Assembly: GCA_050743625.1 (NCBI GenBank)
Contig: JBOGED010000038.1
Location: 1-18,591 of the forward strand
DNA length: 18,591 bases
DNA from: JBOGED01 sp050743625
Lineage (GTDB): Bacteria; Actinomycetota; Nitriliruptoria; Euzebyales; Egibacteraceae
Direction: 5' to 3'
Shown: piece by piece, positions 7,159 through 15,272 of the stretch
How the letters are laid out: each line of letters starts with the position of its first letter
Numbering within the stretch: the first letter of the stretch is position 1
The notes under the pieces: model-generated
Database searches by the model: none
Seen by the model: the letters and a program-made list of their open reading frames with translations, nothing else
Told to the model about the DNA's origin: nothing
Translations under genes and position numbers: made by a program

Positions 7159-8858
7159 GCGATCCGGCGGGCGGGCGCGCGCGACTTAACCGCAGCGTTC
7201 CTCCGAATGCGGAGGAATCTGGCGGCTTAAACCCGCGAAACCGATCGAACGGGACCGGTTTCCTCCGGACCCGGGGGAACGCTGCACCGCCCGACCCGCA
7301 ACCGGCGCATGCCTCTCCGCGCGAGCCCTTGGCGCACCGGGAGATCCTCACGGTGTTCGCCGGGCTGATGACCGCGATGCTGCTCGCCGCGCTCGATCAG
7401 ACGATCCTCGCCACCGCCCTGCCGACCATGGTGGGCGAGCTCGGCGGCCTGTCGAAGCTGTCGTGGGTGGTGACGGCGTACCTGCTCACCTCGACGGTCG
7501 CGGTCCCGCTATTCGGGAAGATCTCGGACATCTACGGCCGGAAACCACTGTTTCAAGCCGCGATCCTGGTGTTCGTGGCCGGGTCGGCGGCGTGCGGTTT
7601 CGCGACTTCGATGGACCAGCTCGTGGCGTTCCGAGCAGTCCAGGGCGCCGGTGCCGGCGGCATCATGGCGCTCAGCCAGACGATCATCGGCGACATCGTC
7701 TCGCCCCGCGAGCGCGGCCGTTATATCGGGTACATCGGCGCGGTGTTCGGGCTGGCCAGCGTGGTAGGACCCTTGCTCGGCGGCTACTTCGTCGACCACC
7801 TGTCGTGGCGGTGGGTGTTCACGATCAACATTCCCATCGGCGCGCTTGCCCTGGCGGTGACGCAGCGCAACCTGCGCCTCAGGTTCACGCCAGTCAAGCG
7901 GCGGATCGACTACCTCGGCGCCGCAATGTTGACCTGCGCGGCCACCTCGCTGCTCCTCGTCATGGTGTCGGGCGGCGAGACCTTGCCGTGGGGATCGCCG
8001 GCCATCCTGGGGCTCGCGGCCCTTGGAGTCGCCTCGTTGGCGGCGTTCGTCGTGGCTGAGCACCGCGCCGCGGAGCCGATCCTGCCGCTCGAGCTGTTCC
8101 GCGACCGCATCTTCAGCGTCAGCGTCACCCTCTCGTTCATCGTCGGCGCCGCGATGTTCGGCACGATCACGTTCCTCCCGCTGTTCCTCCAGACGGTGAC
8201 CGGGGTGTCCGCGACCTCCTCCGGTCTCCTGCTCACGCCGCTGATCGCCGGCCTGCTCGTCTCGGTGATCACCTCCGGCCGGCTGATCACCCGCTGGGGC
8301 AGGTATCGGGTCTTCCCCATCGTCGGCACCGCGGTGCTCACCGTCGGCCTCGCGCTGCTCTCCACGATGAGCCCCGCGACCTCCCGGGTCCAGGCCTCGA
8401 TCTTCATGGCGGTCGTCGGCACTGGCCTGGGCATGGTGATGCAGGTGATGGTGCTCGCGGTGCAAAACTCCGTCCCGGTACGGCACCTGGGCTCGGCCAC
8501 CTCTGCCACTCAGTTCTTCCGCTCCATCGGCGGGACGATCGGCGTCGCCGCCTTCGGTGCCCTTCTCAACGCCCGCCTCGGCGCCGAGCTCGCCGCCGCA
8601 CGGCTCCCCCTTCCCGCGGGGACCGACCCACGCACCCTCGTCTCAAGCCCCGAGTCGATCGCCAACGCTCCCGCCGCCGTCGAGCAGGCCTTGCGCGGCG
8701 CCCTCGCCGACACGATCACCTGGGTGTTCCTGCTCGCCGTGCCCGTCTCCGCCATCGCCTTCGGCCTGACATGGCTGCTCCGCGAGATCCCCCTCCGCCG
8801 CACCATAGGCGAGTCCGGCGACCCTGCGGAGAGCCCTCCAACCCTCGCCGCGCACTAG
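7155..8858 (+). CDS. MFS transporter, DHA2 (EmrB/QacA) family; probable siderophore exporter
   Basis: A proton-driven drug/metabolite exporter with about 14 predicted membrane helices, 567 residues from ATG 7155. AALDQTILATALP in TM1 is the DHA2 motif, GKISDIYGRKP is the motif A loop, and GLASVVGPLLGGYF is the antiporter motif C. The first 63 residues before REILTVFAGLM are unusual: polar, with poorer third-position GC, a TTA codon (7227) and strong RNA hairpins. A GTG at 7080 is also in frame. GTG 7353 or TTG 7329 would give a family-like short N-terminus. The gene sits between a MarR regulator and two NIS synthetase genes, as the exporter PvsC does among the vibrioferrin biosynthesis genes, so siderophore export is likely. 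Multidrug efflux is the alternative. Confidence 0.93.
   Translation: MSDPAGGRARLNRSVPPNAEESGGLNPRNRSNGTGFLRTRGNAAPPDPQPAHASPREPLAHREILTVFAGLMTAMLLAALDQTILATALPTMVGELGGLSKLSWVVTAYLLTSTVAVPLFGKISDIYGRKPLFQAAILVFVAGSAACGFATSMDQLVAFRAVQGAGAGGIMALSQTIIGDIVSPRERGRYIGYIGAVFGLASVVGPLLGGYFVDHLSWRWVFTINIPIGALALAVTQRNLRLRFTPVKRRIDYLGAAMLTCAATSLLLVMVSGGETLPWGSPAILGLAALGVASLAAFVVAEHRAAEPILPLELFRDRIFSVSVTLSFIVGAAMFGTITFLPLFLQTVTGVSATSSGLLLTPLIAGLLVSVITSGRLITRWGRYRVFPIVGTAVLTVGLALLSTMSPATSRVQASIFMAVVGTGLGMVMQVMVLAVQNSVPVRHLGSATSATQFFRSIGGTIGVAAFGALLNARLGAELAAARLPLPAGTDPRTLVSSPESIANAPAAVEQALRGALADTITWVFLLAVPVSAIAFGLTWLLREIPLRRTIGESGDPAESPPTLAAH
7192..7285 (+). promoter_or_regulatory. Mutually exclusive RNA hairpins at the MFS 5' end
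   Basis: Four segments can pair in alternative ways. A (7198-7205, TTCCTCCG) pairs with B (7210-7217, CGGAGGAA) around a 4-base loop. C (7260-7267, TTCCTCCG) pairs with D (7272-7279, CGGGGGAA) around a 4-base loop. The longer pairing 7192-7205 with 7272-7285 (13 of 14 bases plus a G-U) would disrupt both. C can also pair with B. Such competing stems are typical of attenuators. B contains a ribosome-site-like GGAGG. Function is inferred. Confidence 0.5.
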
Positions 8859-8901
8859 AGCCGCAGGACCTCCCCGAACGCACCCACGCCATCGCCCGAG
8901 A

Positions 8902-8920
8902 TGTGGTTATGCTTCCTTCA
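8902..8920 (+). promoter_or_regulatory. Candidate iron box overlapping a leaderless-type promoter of the NIS operon
   Basis: The 19 bases just before and into the first NIS ATG match the IdeR/DmdR1 consensus TTAGGTTAGGCTAACCTAA at 12 positions, with the core GGTTA-GCT intact and a weaker right half. The same bases hold TATGCT (8908-8913), a TAnnnT -10 element placed 6 bp before the A of ATG 8920, so the mRNA would begin at the start codon. A repressor bound here would block transcription when iron is plentiful. A partial match can arise by chance, hence moderate confidence. Confidence 0.45.
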
Positions 8921-10851
8921 TGGCCGCCTACACCCGGCGCATGGCGACGGCGGCGGCTGACGAGGTGATACGGGCGCTCGACGCTCGAGGCGCCTGCTTG
9001 ACTGACGCGTATGGCTCGTGGCTGCCCGTGGCGAGCGCCGCCATTCTCGAACGGCTGCTGAGCGCGCTGGCGCGTGAGGGCATCGGCCAGCCACACATCG
9101 AAGCCGTGGAGGGTGAGCGGATCGCCTACACATTCGGGTCGTCGCAGGGGCAGATGCGGGCAGAGTTCAAGGCTGCCACGGCTACGGGTCGTCTCGCGCT
9201 TGCCGGCCCGGTCGTCTTCGACCGCGACGGCCGGCCTGACACGACCGATCATCCCGTCCATGCCCTAGATGCGCTGGCTCAGGGCGGCGCCCTCGACCCC
9301 TACCCCGCATCGGCGATCGACGTGGTTCGCCGTGAGCTGGACGACTCGGTCCGCAACTACGCGATGGCCCTGGTCGGCGCGGAGGCGCGCAGCCGGGAGC
9401 TGGCCGCGCGCGCGGCGGCGGCCGGGATTCGTACCGCCATGGAGTGGGCGCGGGCGCAGCGGGTCATCGACCCGTCCTTCAGCGTCCTGGCCTTCTTCGA
9501 GCAGTGGGTGATCGACGGGCACCCGCTCCACCCCGGCGCGAAGATCAAGCTTGGGCTGACCCCCGAGGAAGTCATGGCGTACTCCCCAGAGTGGGGCGTT
9601 CAGCTGAACCTTCGCGTCGCCGCGATCCATCGCGACCACGCGGCCGGCGCAGGCGACGTGTCGTTGTCCGAGCTCCTCCGCGCTGAGCACCACGGGCTAG
9701 GCGCGGCCGCCGATCGCACGGTGCGCGCCATCGGTGGCAACCCGGCCCATTACGAGCTGGTGCCGGTGCATCCCTGGCAGGCCGCGCGCGTCCTCCCTCA
9801 CAAGTACGGTCCGCACCTGGCCTCCGGCGCCGTCGTCCTGGTGCCAAACTCCGGCATCCCGGCGACGCCGCTGATGAACTTCCGCACATTCGCCCCCGCG
9901 CTGGGCGGCGCGGTGCGCTACCCGTCCCATCTGAAAACCGCGGTCGACGTGCAGCTCACGGGCGCCGTACGGGGCGTGTCACCGCCCGTCGTGGAGAACG
10001 GGCCACGGGTGTCCCGCCTGCTCGCCGACGTCCTACGGCGCGAGCGCGGGTTCGCCGGTCGGTTGGTCGTGCTGGCCGAGCGTGCGGGGACGTACTTCGC
10101 GCCGGGCGCGGGGGACGATCCCGCGCTCACCCGCTCGCTGGGCGCCCTCGCGCGGACCAACCCGGAAGAAGGGTTGGCCGCCGGCGAGCTGGCGCTGCCG
10201 GTCGCCGCGCTGTATTCGCGATCGCCGCTGACACAAGGCCCCATCGTCGCCGAGCTGCTCGACGAGCTCGCCGCCGCCGAGCGACTCGCGAGCCGAGCGG
10301 CGGCGGCCCGGCGGTTCACCGCAGGCTACGCCGAGGTGTCGGTCGAGCCGTTGCTCACGCTGCTGACCCGCTACGGGATCGCGCTGGAGGCGCACCCCCA
10401 GAACACTGTCGTGGTCGTCCGCGAAGGCCTGCCGGTCCGGCTCGCGATCCGCGATCTCGGTGCGGTGCGGATCAGCGCCGAGCGGCTGGCCCACCACGGG
10501 CTGCGCGTGCGGCTACTGCCAAGCTCAGCGATCGCCGCGCGGTCCGACGACGAGATGCGCGGCAAGCTGTTCTTCTCCTTCTTCCAAAACCACCTCGGTG
10601 AGCTGCTGTCCTGCCTCGCCAGGCTGTCCAGCTGTCGCGAGGCCGTGCTGTGGGCACCGTTCGCCACCGCCGCCCGCCGTGCCTTCGTGGCGCTGCGCGA
10701 GGACGGGGGGGACGCCGCCCTCCAGGATGAGCGCGGCCTGTTCAACCAGCCGCTGCCGTTGAAGAGGGTGCTCGCGATGCGCTTGGACGGGAGCGTTACC
10801 GAGGAGTCCTTCGTCGATGCGCCCAACCCCCTCCGTACCGCCGGAGCGTAA
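8920..10851 (+). CDS. NIS siderophore synthetase 1 (IucA/IucC family)
   Basis: A 643-residue, NRPS-independent siderophore synthetase that activates a carboxylate such as citrate or 2-oxoglutarate with ATP and couples it to an amine or alcohol. The N-terminal IucA/IucC domain carries PVHPWQ (HPWQ at 284-287) and KTAVDVQLTG. The C-terminal FhuF-like part carries LEAHPQNT (489-496) and RDLGAVR. Length is normal for the family. The usual Ser-rich nucleotide loop (S-S-x-R-T type) reads PLMNFRT (317-323), keeping Arg322 and Thr323 but losing the serines, unlike its partner. ATG 8920 has no ribosome site, but a -10 box sits 6 bp before it, suggesting a leaderless mRNA. It is the first gene of a tight four-gene operon. 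The substrate and type (A, B or C) cannot be assigned by eye. Confidence 0.94.
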   Translation: MAAYTRRMATAAADEVIRALDARGACLTDAYGSWLPVASAAILERLLSALAREGIGQPHIEAVEGERIAYTFGSSQGQMRAEFKAATATGRLALAGPVVFDRDGRPDTTDHPVHALDALAQGGALDPYPASAIDVVRRELDDSVRNYAMALVGAEARSRELAARAAAAGIRTAMEWARAQRVIDPSFSVLAFFEQWVIDGHPLHPGAKIKLGLTPEEVMAYSPEWGVQLNLRVAAIHRDHAAGAGDVSLSELLRAEHHGLGAAADRTVRAIGGNPAHYELVPVHPWQAARVLPHKYGPHLASGAVVLVPNSGIPATPLMNFRTFAPALGGAVRYPSHLKTAVDVQLTGAVRGVSPPVVENGPRVSRLLADVLRRERGFAGRLVVLAERAGTYFAPGAGDDPALTRSLGALARTNPEEGLAAGELALPVAALYSRSPLTQGPIVAELLDELAAAERLASRAAAARRFTAGYAEVSVEPLLTLLTRYGIALEAHPQNTVVVVREGLPVRLAIRDLGAVRISAERLAHHGLRVRLLPSSAIAARSDDEMRGKLFFSFFQNHLGELLSCLARLSSCREAVLWAPFATAARRAFVALREDGGDAALQDERGLFNQPLPLKRVLAMRLDGSVTEESFVDAPNPLRTAGA

Positions 10852-10853
10852 AC

Positions 10854-12800
10854 GTGATGACCGAGGAGGAGCGGCGCACTCTCGCCTTCCTGCGCGCCGA
10901 GGTGCCCCACCTGGCCGGAGCCTTCCTCGATCACCTCGCCCGCGCGCGCCGGACTACGCTCGGCCATCTGGTCGCCGCCATGCTGCGAGAGGACGTCGCT
11001 CAGCTCGGCGCTCGCTCGTACGCCGCCCCCGGGGTACGCCCGGCTCGGGTCGTGTCGCTGGCGCCTGACGCGCGCCTGGTCATCGGCATCGGCCAAGAGA
11101 CCGCGTTCGGCCGGCTGCGGGTCGACGGCCCGGTGATGCACCTCGAGGGCAAGTCCTGCCGCGAGCTGACCCACCCGGTGGAGCTGCTCTGCGTCCTAGA
11201 GGCCGCGGGCCACGGCGGCGGCGGGGCCTGGCGAGAGCTTACCCATGAGGTGTCCGACTCGGTGGCGAACCTCGCGATGGCGTACGCCTGTGTGGAGGAG
11301 CGGTCAGCGCAGATGGGACGCCGCGCGCGCGAGCGGGGTGCGACCGGTGCCGGTCAACTGGGCGTGCTCGCGGACCCGCTGCTCGACTCGACGCTGCTGT
11401 TCGAGCGGCTGTGCGCGGAGGGCCACAACCTGCACCCCTGCGGTCGCGTCCGCAAGGGCATGTCGCCGGCCGAGAGCTACCGGTACGCCGCGGAGTGCGC
11501 AGGGGTCACGGACTTAGCGCTAGTCGCCGTACGCGCCGATCACGTGCTCAGCACACCTGACGAGCAGGGGAGCGACGTCACCGAGATCCTCTTCGACCAT
11601 TTCCCGCACCTGGAGCAGACCACGGGCCAAGCGCTCGCCGCCCGCGAGTTGTCCACCCGTGACTACCTCGTCATGCCGGTCCATCCCTGGCAGCGGACCC
11701 ACGCCCTGCCGCAGACGTACCCCGACGAGCTCCGCATCGGGGTGATCGTCCCGCTGGACGGGGTGAGCCTGCCCGCGGCCTCGACGATCTCGCTCCGTAG
11801 CGTCGTCACCGGGCCGGGGCGGCACGGCCGGCGGTTGGTCGTCAAGGCGGCGCTCGACGTGCTGCTGACCTCGACGTACCGCAACATCTCGGCGGCCACC
11901 ACCTACAACGGTCCCCGGATCAGCCGGCTGCTTGCCTGCCTGTTCGCGGCCGAGCCCAAGCTACGCGACCGCGTGACCGCGGTGAGCGAGCTGGCTGGCG
12001 CGGCCTTCCAGCCCGGGGACACCGACGGGGAGCCGAGTACCCGCCGCCAGCGAAACCTGTCGGTGCTGCTGCGTGAGGACCCGACCCTGTACCTGCAACC
12101 TGGCGAGGTGGCGATCACCGGCTGCGCGTTGTACGCCACGTCGCCGGTCACTGGCCGCAGCGTACTGGCCGATCTCGTCGAGCAGTTTCGGGCAGCCCAT
12201 GCGCCCGCGCATGACCATGCCGCACTGGCGTGGCTCGCCGAGTACACGGCGCTGTTCGTGCCCATGATCCTGATCATGCTGACCAAGTACGGCATCGGCC
12301 TGGAGGCTCACCTGCAAAACACGCTGGTGGTTTTTCGTGACGGCAGGCCGGTGCGGTTGCTGCTGCGCGACTTCGCCGGTCTGCGGCTGAACCCGGCCAG
12401 GCTGGCCGCCGCGGGGGTGACCTACCAGCCGTACCCCGGTTCGATCACCGTCACGGACGACATCGCGCAGGTGCGGACCAAGGTGTTCTACGCGTCGCTG
12501 CAGGCCAACCTGGCCGAGATCATCACGCGGCTGGTCGCCGACTTCGACCTTCCGGAGGCAACCTGCTGGCGCTTGGTGTGGCAGGAGGCCGAGCGGGTCT
12601 TCGCCCGGCTCGCCGCCGACCCCGCCCTCGTCACGCGCGTCCGCGCTGACCGGGACGCCCTCTACGCTCCCCGCCTCGGACAGAAGGCGTTCACCCGCAT
12701 GCGGTTGCAGCCGCAGGCCGGCGACATCTTCCACGAGATGCCCAACCCGCTGCACGCATTGTCACGCGCGGCGGCGACCCGCTCGCGACCCGCTCTATAA
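10854..12800 (+). CDS. NIS siderophore synthetase 2 (IucA/IucC family)
   Basis: A second NIS synthetase, 648 residues, clearly divergent from the first. It shows MPVHPWQ (HPWQ at 277-280), the nucleotide loop PAASTISLRSV with the expected serines, KAALDVLLTSTYRNIS, NGPRISRLL, LEAHLQNT (483-490) and RDFAGLR. Two different synthetases imply two condensation steps on one scaffold, as for the PvsB/PvsD pair or SbnC/E/F. The gene starts at GTG 10854, 2 nt after the previous stop, with GGAG 7 nt upstream. ATG 10857 is an equal alternative. One TTA codon lies at 11514. It ends 18 nt before the P450 gene. Family membership is firm; the substrates are unknown. Confidence 0.94.
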   Translation: MMTEEERRTLAFLRAEVPHLAGAFLDHLARARRTTLGHLVAAMLREDVAQLGARSYAAPGVRPARVVSLAPDARLVIGIGQETAFGRLRVDGPVMHLEGKSCRELTHPVELLCVLEAAGHGGGGAWRELTHEVSDSVANLAMAYACVEERSAQMGRRARERGATGAGQLGVLADPLLDSTLLFERLCAEGHNLHPCGRVRKGMSPAESYRYAAECAGVTDLALVAVRADHVLSTPDEQGSDVTEILFDHFPHLEQTTGQALAARELSTRDYLVMPVHPWQRTHALPQTYPDELRIGVIVPLDGVSLPAASTISLRSVVTGPGRHGRRLVVKAALDVLLTSTYRNISAATTYNGPRISRLLACLFAAEPKLRDRVTAVSELAGAAFQPGDTDGEPSTRRQRNLSVLLREDPTLYLQPGEVAITGCALYATSPVTGRSVLADLVEQFRAAHAPAHDHAALAWLAEYTALFVPMILIMLTKYGIGLEAHLQNTLVVFRDGRPVRLLLRDFAGLRLNPARLAAAGVTYQPYPGSITVTDDIAQVRTKVFYASLQANLAEIITRLVADFDLPEATCWRLVWQEAERVFARLAADPALVTRVRADRDALYAPRLGQKAFTRMRLQPQAGDIFHEMPNPLHALSRAAATRSRPAL

Positions 12801-12818
12801 GTGTGACGAGAGGCTGAG

Positions 12819-14033
12819 ATGAGCGCGTGCGACGAGATTGCCCGGGACATGGCGACGCAGGAGTTTCACCAGGACCCCTACCCGCTCTACGCGCGAATGC
12901 GCCGTGAGCATCCGGTGTACCGAAGCTGCCGAGGCGTCTGGTACTTGACCCGTTACGCCGACGTCGACGCCGCGCTGCGCGACCCGCGCCTGTCGAAGGA
13001 TCAGGAGCGGATGCGGCGCTGGTCCGCCCGGCACGCGGGCGCGGAGGATGTCGCCAGGCTGCGGGAGCGGTTCGGCCGCTCGATGCTGCACGCCGACCCA
13101 CCCGATCACACTCGCCTGCGAAAGCTGGTGAGCAAGGCGTTCACGGCTCGGCGGATGCACGACTTGCGCCCGCGCATCGAGGCGATCACCGACGAGCTGC
13201 TCGACGCCGCCGTCGCGGCGGGGCCGAGCGTGGACGTGGTCACGGCGCTCGCCTACCCCTTGCCGATCACCGTGATCTGCGAGCTGCTCGGCGTCCCGCG
13301 CTGCGACCGCCATCGCATCGGCACGTGGTCGCGGCAGCTCGTGGACCAGACGGAGGCTGTCCCGGCTCCGGAGGACTTGCGGCGTATCGAGCAGGCGGCG
13401 GAGGAGTTCGAGGACTACCTGCGGGACCTTATCCGCAGGCGACGCGCCGAGCCGACCGCCGACATCGTCAGCGCCTTGGTCGCGGTAACGGAGCGCGGCG
13501 GCCAGCTCACCGAAGACGAGCTGCTCTCGACCTGCTACCTCCTGATCGTCGCGGGTCATCAGACGACCGTGAACCTGATCGGCAACGGCGTGCTCGCGCT
13601 GCTCAACGATCCCGACCACCTGCGCCGGTTGCGGGACGACCCGACGTTGATCTGCTCGGGAGCCGAGGAGCTGCTGCGCTATGACAGCTCTGTCCAGACG
13701 GTGACCCGTATCGTGGTTGGCCAGGTCGAGGTCAGCGGCAGGATGCTGGGTGACGGCGAGCTCGTGTCCGTGGTGCTCGGTGCGGCGAACCGTGATCCGG
13801 ACCAGTTCGCGGACCCGGACCGGCTGGACTTTCACCGGGCGGACCATCGGCACGTGGGCTTCGGTAACGGCCCACACTTCTGCCTGGGCGCGCCGCTTGC
13901 CCGGCTGGAGGTCGAGATCGCGATCGGGAAGCTTCTCCGGCGGCTGCCCGGGGTGCGACTGGACACCGATGCGCTTCAATGGCGGCCGAAGCCCGCGCTG
14001 CGCGGCCTAGAATCCCTGCCTCTCGTCTACTGA
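12819..14033 (+). CDS. Cytochrome P450 monooxygenase
   Basis: A soluble class I bacterial P450 of 404 residues, normal length. The heme-binding loop is FGNGPHFCLGAPLAR with the thiolate ligand Cys355. The K-helix ExxR is EELLR (Glu284, Arg287). The I-helix oxygen-binding motif is AGHQTT at 245-250, where Gln248 replaces the usual Glu/Asp. The sequence around it (TTVNLIGNGVLALL) resembles the CYP107 group, known for tailoring natural products. ATG 12819 has GAGAGG upstream. It lies between a NIS synthetase and the decarboxylase with spacers of 18 and 1 nt, so it probably oxidises the siderophore or one of its building blocks. No ferredoxin or ferredoxin reductase gene is in the window, so electron partners must be encoded elsewhere. 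Confidence 0.95.
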   Translation: MSACDEIARDMATQEFHQDPYPLYARMRREHPVYRSCRGVWYLTRYADVDAALRDPRLSKDQERMRRWSARHAGAEDVARLRERFGRSMLHADPPDHTRLRKLVSKAFTARRMHDLRPRIEAITDELLDAAVAAGPSVDVVTALAYPLPITVICELLGVPRCDRHRIGTWSRQLVDQTEAVPAPEDLRRIEQAAEEFEDYLRDLIRRRRAEPTADIVSALVAVTERGGQLTEDELLSTCYLLIVAGHQTTVNLIGNGVLALLNDPDHLRRLRDDPTLICSGAEELLRYDSSVQTVTRIVVGQVEVSGRMLGDGELVSVVLGAANRDPDQFADPDRLDFHRADHRHVGFGNGPHFCLGAPLARLEVEIAIGKLLRRLPGVRLDTDALQWRPKPALRGLESLPLVY

Positions 14034-14034
14034 G

Positions 14035-15228
14035 TTGCTCCCGCCGAGGATTGCGGCGGCGCTGCGCCAGGCTCACGCCGCGGGCGAGCGGCCGTTGTGC
14101 GCGTACGTCTACGACCTCGCCGCGTTGGCGGAGCGTGCCGGGACCGTGGCTCGGAGCCTGCCCGGCAACGTCCGGCTCTACTACTCGGTCAAGGCCAACG
14201 CGCACGCCGCGGTGCTGGCGACGCTGGCGTCCGTGGTGCACGGGTTCGACATCGCCTCAGCGGGCGAGCTGGCCAAGATACGAGCGGTCGCCCCCACCGC
14301 CCCTCTCGCCTTAGGTGGTCCAGGCAAGACCGATGAGGAGATCGAAGCCGCGCTGCGGGCCGGCGTGGAGCTCATCAACGCCGAGAGCGTTCACGACCTG
14401 TCCCGCATCGACCACGCGGCGGCGCATGCCGGTGTGCGTGCGCCAGTGCTGCTGCGCGTCAACCCACCCTGGCGGCTCGTCACGGGCAGTCACCAGATGA
14501 CCGGCGCGCCGACCCAGTTCGGTATCGATGAGCAACAGATCGGCGCCGCCATCGCCCGCGCCCTGCGCTGCCGCCACGTCACGATCCAAGGCCTGCACCT
14601 GCACGCGGTCTCCAACAATCCTGACGCCGCCGCCCACGTCGAGTTCGCCGCCCGCTGCCTGCGATTCGCTCGGTGGGTTGCGCGGCGGTTCGACGTGCCG
14701 CTGCCAGTCGTGGATCTCGGCGGTGGCCTGGGCATCGACTACTCCGGCGGCGAGGCGCACTTCGACTGGGACCTGTTCGCCCGCGGGTTGCGGGTCACCG
14801 CCGCCGCGCACTCCGACACCGAGGTGATCCTCGAGCCCGGCCGCTTCCTCGTCGCGCCGTGCGGCTACTACGCGGCTGAGGTCCTCGACCTCAAGTGGAA
14901 CCATGGCACAGCCTTCGCCGTGCTGCGCGGCGGCTCTCACCATTTCCGGCTGCCCGCCGCGATGCGATGGAGCCACCCGTTCACCGTGGTCGACATCGAC
15001 GACTGGCCCTATCCCTTCCCACGTCCTGAGATCCAAGACGGCGAGATCACGGTCGCAGGCGAGCTGTGCACCACCAGCGACGTGCTCGCCCGCGCAACCC
15101 CGGTCCAACGGGTCCGCGCCGGCGACATCCTGGTCTTCCCACTCGCCGGCGCCTACGCCTGGGAGATCTCCCACCACGACTTTCTCAGCCATCCCCACCC
15201 CGCCACCATCCTCCTCCCGCCGCCTTGA
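14035..15228 (+). CDS. Type III PLP-dependent decarboxylase (Orn/DAP/Arg decarboxylase 2 family, SbnH/PvsE-like)
   Basis: An alanine-racemase-fold (fold type III) PLP enzyme of 397 residues. PLP-binding Lys53 lies in YYSVKANAH. The phosphate-binding loop is LGGGLGIDYSGG (Gly229-231), EPGRF is at 267-271, the partner-subunit active-site Cys345 lies in ELCTTSDVL, and Tyr374 in AGAYAW. These fit a homodimer with shared active sites. In NIS pathways this family includes SbnH, which decarboxylates a citryl-diaminopropionate intermediate, and PvsE of vibrioferrin, so a similar step on an amino-acid conjugate is likely here. Diaminopimelate decarboxylase is a less likely reading given the context. 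The start appears to be TTG 14035, 1 nt past the P450 stop, with no clear ribosome site, suggesting re-initiation. One TTA codon is at 14311. Confidence 0.92.
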   Translation: MLPPRIAAALRQAHAAGERPLCAYVYDLAALAERAGTVARSLPGNVRLYYSVKANAHAAVLATLASVVHGFDIASAGELAKIRAVAPTAPLALGGPGKTDEEIEAALRAGVELINAESVHDLSRIDHAAAHAGVRAPVLLRVNPPWRLVTGSHQMTGAPTQFGIDEQQIGAAIARALRCRHVTIQGLHLHAVSNNPDAAAHVEFAARCLRFARWVARRFDVPLPVVDLGGGLGIDYSGGEAHFDWDLFARGLRVTAAAHSDTEVILEPGRFLVAPCGYYAAEVLDLKWNHGTAFAVLRGGSHHFRLPAAMRWSHPFTVVDIDDWPYPFPRPEIQDGEITVAGELCTTSDVLARATPVQRVRAGDILVFPLAGAYAWEISHHDFLSHPHPATILLPPP

Positions 15229-15272
15229 GCGACGCCGCCGACCCCTCCCAGCTCCTGCGAATCCTGCACTGA

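Noticed and set aside
7509..8486. A 325-codon minus-strand frame over the MFS gene
   Set aside because: Shadow of a clear 14-TM transporter; the product is charged and repetitive with no domain.
12795..13979. A 394-codon minus-strand open frame over the P450 gene
   Set aside because: All P450 motifs are on the plus strand; the antisense product is low-complexity and unrelated to any family I know.
8920..15228. Desferrioxamine- or aerobactin-type hydroxamate cluster
   Set aside because: No flavin N-hydroxylase or acyl-CoA transferase is present, and the decarboxylase is fold type III, not the DesA type.
15225..15272. A 15-codon ORF overlapping the decarboxylase stop (TTGA)
   Set aside because: No ribosome site, TTG start and very short; likely chance.
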